Of a stretch of 64,000 nt of DNA, positions 61,562 to 64,000 are shown piece by piece; position 1 is the first letter of the stretch; each line of letters starts with the position of its first letter. The position numbers were made by a program, and so were the translations under genes. The notes beneath the pieces are model-generated. The model had not been told where the DNA came from and did not search any database. It saw only the letters and a list, made by a program, of their open reading frames with translations. The stretch comes from Steroidobacter gossypii (lineage in GTDB: Bacteria > Pseudomonadota > Gammaproteobacteria > Steroidobacterales > Steroidobacteraceae). The DNA is taken from the NCBI RefSeq assembly GCF_016801985.1, contig NZ_JAEVLS010000005.1, forward strand, positions 558,001 through 622,000. The letters are read 5' to 3'.

Positions 61562-62452
61562 ATGCCCGAGCCCGAGTTGAATATGAACAAAATCGAATGC
61601 GTCTGCGCCGTGGGGGCGCAACTTGGTGAAGGTCCGCTGTGGTCGGCCAAGGACCAGGCCGTCTGGTTCGTGGACATCAAGGGCCGCCAGATCCATCGGT
61701 TCGATACGCGCGGCGGCGCGTTGACGTCCTGGCAGGCGCCCGAAGAAGTCGGCTTCATCGTCAAGGCGACGGGCGATCGCTGGATCGCTGGACTGAAGAG
61801 CGGCCTGCACGCCTTTACGCCGGACACAGGCAAGTTCACCTTGATCGCGCGCGTCGACTCGGACCGGCCCAAGAATCGGCTCAACGACGGCTATGTGGAC
61901 GCGGCCGGCCGCCTCTGGTTCGGCAGCATGGACAACGAAGAATCTCAGCCCACCGGTTCGTTGTATCGCTTCGACGCTCGCGGCCTGCAACGCTGCGACG
62001 AGAATTACGTGATCACCAACGGGCCGACCACCAGCCCCGACGGCCGCACGCTGTATCACGTCGATACTTTGCAACGAGTGATCTACGCCTTCGACTTGAA
62101 CGACGGCGAGATCGGCAATCGTCGCGTGTTCGCTCGCATTGAAAAGTCCGGCGCCTATCCGGATGGTCCCGCTACCGATTCCGCTGGCTGTGTGTGGATC
62201 GGTTTGTTCGGCGGCTGGGCCGTGCAACGCTATTCGCCCGGGGGTGAGTTGCTGCAGACCATCGACATGCCGGTCGCGAACTGCACCAAGGTCACCTTCG
62301 GCGGCAGCGATCTGCGCACCCTGTATATCACTACCGCGTGGAAGGGCTTGTCCAAAGAGCAGCTCGCCACGCAGCCGCTGGCAGGTGGATTGTTCTCGAC
62401 CCGCGTCGACACCGCCGGCGTGTCTCCGAATGAGGTTCGTTATGACGGCTAA
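61562..62452 (+). CDS. xylC: Xylono-1,4-lactonase (SMP-30/gluconolactonase family, XylC-like)
   Basis: 296 aa from the first ATG; the ATG at 61583 (MNKIECVCAVGA) fits the family start better. SMP-30 beta-propeller: LGEGPLWSAKDQAVWFVDIKG with the metal-binding Glu, NRLNDGYVDAAGRLWFGSMD, ENYVITNGPTTSPDGRTLYHVDT, SGAYPDGPATDSAGCVWIGL and FGGSDLRTLYITTAWKGLS. Closely resembles Caulobacter XylC. Hydrolyses xylonolactone to xylonate. Overlaps xylD by 11 bp. Confidence 0.93.
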   Translation: MPEPELNMNKIECVCAVGAQLGEGPLWSAKDQAVWFVDIKGRQIHRFDTRGGALTSWQAPEEVGFIVKATGDRWIAGLKSGLHAFTPDTGKFTLIARVDSDRPKNRLNDGYVDAAGRLWFGSMDNEESQPTGSLYRFDARGLQRCDENYVITNGPTTSPDGRTLYHVDTLQRVIYAFDLNDGEIGNRRVFARIEKSGAYPDGPATDSAGCVWIGLFGGWAVQRYSPGGELLQTIDMPVANCTKVTFGGSDLRTLYITTAWKGLSKEQLATQPLAGGLFSTRVDTAGVSPNEVRYDG

Positions 62453-64000
62453 GCGCCGCTTCCGCTCGCAGGATTGGTTCGACGCCCGCGATCACATCGA
62501 CATGATGGCGCTCTACCTCGAGCGCTTCATGAACTACGGCCTGACGCCCAAGGAGCTGATGAGCGGCAAGCCCATCATCGGCATCGCGCAGAGCGGCAGC
62601 GACCTCACGCCGTGCAATCGCATCCATGTCGATCTGGCCACGCGCGTAAAAGAAGGCATTCGCGATGCCGGCGGCATTCCGATGGAATTCCCCACGCATC
62701 CGATCTTCGAGAACTGCCGTCGCCCGACGGCGGCGCTGGATCGCAACCTCGCCTATCTCGGCCTGGTGGAGATCCTGCACGGTTATCCGCTCGATGCCGT
62801 GGTGCTCACCACCGGCTGCGACAAGACTACACCCGCCGCGGTCATGGCCGCGTCGACCGTGGATATCCCCGCGATCGTTTTGTCAGGCGGCCCGATGCTG
62901 GACGGCTGGTTCGAAGACGAGTTGGTCGGCTCGGGCACAGTGATTTGGAAGAGCCGGCGACGCCTCGCCGCCGGGCAAATCACAGAGCAGGAATTTCTCG
63001 ATGCCGCCGCGGCCTCGGCGCCCTCGCCCGGCCACTGCAACAGCATGGGCACGGCGTCGACCATGAATGCGGTCGCCGAGGTTCTTGGCCTGTCGCTGCC
63101 GGGCTGTTCCGCCATTCCCGCGCCGTATCGCGAGCGTGGCCAGATGGCTTATGAAACAGGCCGTCGCGCTGTCGAGATGGCGTTCGAAGATCTGCGTCCT
63201 TCCAAGATTCTGTCGCGCGAATCGTTTCTTAACGCGATTGCCGCGATCGCCGCGCTTGGCGGCTCGACCAACGCGCAACCGCACCTCACTGCGATGGCTC
63301 GGCACGCGGGCCTCGAGCTGCACCCGCAGGATTGGATGAAGTACGGCCACGATATTCCGCTGCTGCTCAACATGCAGCCGGCGGGCAAATATCTGGGCGA
63401 ACGTTTCCATCGCGCGGGCGGCGTGCCCGCCGTGTTGTGCGAGCTGATCTCGGCCGGAAGATTCCATCCCAACACGATGACGGTCACCGGTCGCACCATC
63501 GGCGAGAATGTCAAAGGCCGTGAGAGCCGCGATCGCGAAATGATCACCACTTTCGACAAGCCGCTGCGTGAGCGCGCCGGCTTCGTAGTGCTGAGCGGCA
63601 ATCTGTTCGATTTCGCCATTCTGAAAGCGAGCGTGATCACCGAGGATTTCCGCCGCCGTTACCTGTGCGCTTCGGGCGAAGACAACGTCTTTGAAGGTCG
63701 CGCGGTCGTGTTCGACGGCTCCGATGACTATCGGGCCCGCATCAACGATCCCTCGCTCAACATCGACGAGCGCAGCGTGCTGGTGATTCGCGGCGCAGGT
63801 CCGCTCGGCTGGCCCGGCTCCGCCGAGGTGGTGAACATGCAGCCCCCCGATGCATTGCTGAAGCGTGGCATCGCGAGTCTGCCCACCATTGGCGACGGCC
63901 GGCAGTCCGGCACGTCCGATAGCCCATCCATTCTGAATGCTTCGCCGGAAAGCGCCGCTGGCGGCGGCCTGGCCTGGCTGCGGACGGGTGACACTATTCG
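62442..64000 (+). CDS. xylD: D-xylonate dehydratase (IlvD/Edd family), 3' end outside the window
   Basis: At least 519 codons, open to the window edge; family members have about 590. Starts MTAKRRFRSQDWFDARDHID. Closely resembles Caulobacter XylD: YLERFMNYGLTPKELMSGKP, PIFENCRRPTAALDRNLAYL, PGHCNSMGTASTMNAVAEVL, NAQPHLTAMARHAG. The [Fe-S] cysteines are Cys58 (LTPCNRIH), Cys126 (TTGCDKTTPA) and Cys199 (GHCNSMG). Near the edge it reads GDGRQSGTSDSPSILNASPE. Dehydrates xylonate to 2-keto-3-deoxyxylonate. Confidence 0.95.
   Translation, partial: MTAKRRFRSQDWFDARDHIDMMALYLERFMNYGLTPKELMSGKPIIGIAQSGSDLTPCNRIHVDLATRVKEGIRDAGGIPMEFPTHPIFENCRRPTAALDRNLAYLGLVEILHGYPLDAVVLTTGCDKTTPAAVMAASTVDIPAIVLSGGPMLDGWFEDELVGSGTVIWKSRRRLAAGQITEQEFLDAAAASAPSPGHCNSMGTASTMNAVAEVLGLSLPGCSAIPAPYRERGQMAYETGRRAVEMAFEDLRPSKILSRESFLNAIAAIAALGGSTNAQPHLTAMARHAGLELHPQDWMKYGHDIPLLLNMQPAGKYLGERFHRAGGVPAVLCELISAGRFHPNTMTVTGRTIGENVKGRESRDREMITTFDKPLRERAGFVVLSGNLFDFAILKASVITEDFRRRYLCASGEDNVFEGRAVVFDGSDDYRARINDPSLNIDERSVLVIRGAGPLGWPGSAEVVNMQPPDALLKRGIASLPTIGDGRQSGTSDSPSILNASPESAAGGGLAWLRTGDTI

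Overview
The window is GC-rich DNA with densely packed genes from a gammaproteobacterium. The gene order pilG-gshB-tonB-yqgE-ruvX-pyrB ... pilT/pilU-yggS-proC-yggT-DUF4426 closely follows the Pseudomonas aeruginosa PA0391-PA0415 neighbourhood. The large TonB-dependent receptor is of the type common in Xanthomonadales, Steroidobacteraceae and Caulobacter. A Steroidobacter-like or Nevskiales/Xanthomonadales-like host is my inference; the sequence does not fix the species.

Layout. (1) 0.2-3.6 kb: an alkyltransferase-like (ATL) protein, a sodium:solute symporter, ampD and rsmE. (2) 3.7-15.6 kb, minus strand: the Pil-Chp chemosensory operon pilG-pilH-pilI-pilJ-chpA-chpC that controls type IV pili. 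It has a 2565-residue ChpA and no pilK or chpB. (3) 15.8-22.9 kb, plus strand: gshB, a TonB-type protein, yqgE, ruvX, a lipoprotein with three DUF4394-like repeats, pyrB and a small PyrK-like protein. (4) 23-26.4 kb, minus strand: three consecutive pilus-retraction-type ATPases (pilT, pilU and a third paralogue). (5) 26.5-29.9 kb, plus strand: yggS, proC, yggT, a DUF4426 lipoprotein and an HU-family protein. (6) 30-42 kb: housekeeping and envelope genes, including a TerB-like protein, an alpha/beta hydrolase, a PEBP protein, htpG with an FKBP lipoprotein gene, an orphan ParA/MinD-like ATPase, ppnN coupled to a Cys-motif protein, an L,D-transpeptidase, and mltD with a small lipoprotein gene.

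(7) 42.3-64 kb: a glucuronoxylan and xylose utilisation locus. A TonB-dependent receptor diverges from a GH3 enzyme and a hexuronate-type MFS transporter. A minus-strand operon encodes a GH67 alpha-glucuronidase, a SASA-family carbohydrate esterase and a PA14-containing GH3 beta-xylosidase. A LacI-type regulator is followed by xylE-xylX-xylB-xylC-xylD, the Caulobacter-type oxidative (Weimberg) xylose pathway. The last gene, xylD, runs off the right edge of the window.

How the parts fit: the receptor would import acetylated (methyl)glucurono-xylooligosaccharides, the esterase, GH67 and GH3 enzymes would trim them, the two MFS carriers would take hexuronate and xylose into the cytoplasm, and XylB/C/D/X would oxidise xylose toward 2-oxoglutarate semialdehyde. 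Four 14-bp palindrome-like sites of the form TGRTARCGNTATCA lie upstream of four of these genes (TonB receptor, first GH3, GH67/lacI, xylE), which suggests a single LacI-controlled regulon. No rRNA, tRNA, CRISPR array or insertion sequence was recognised.
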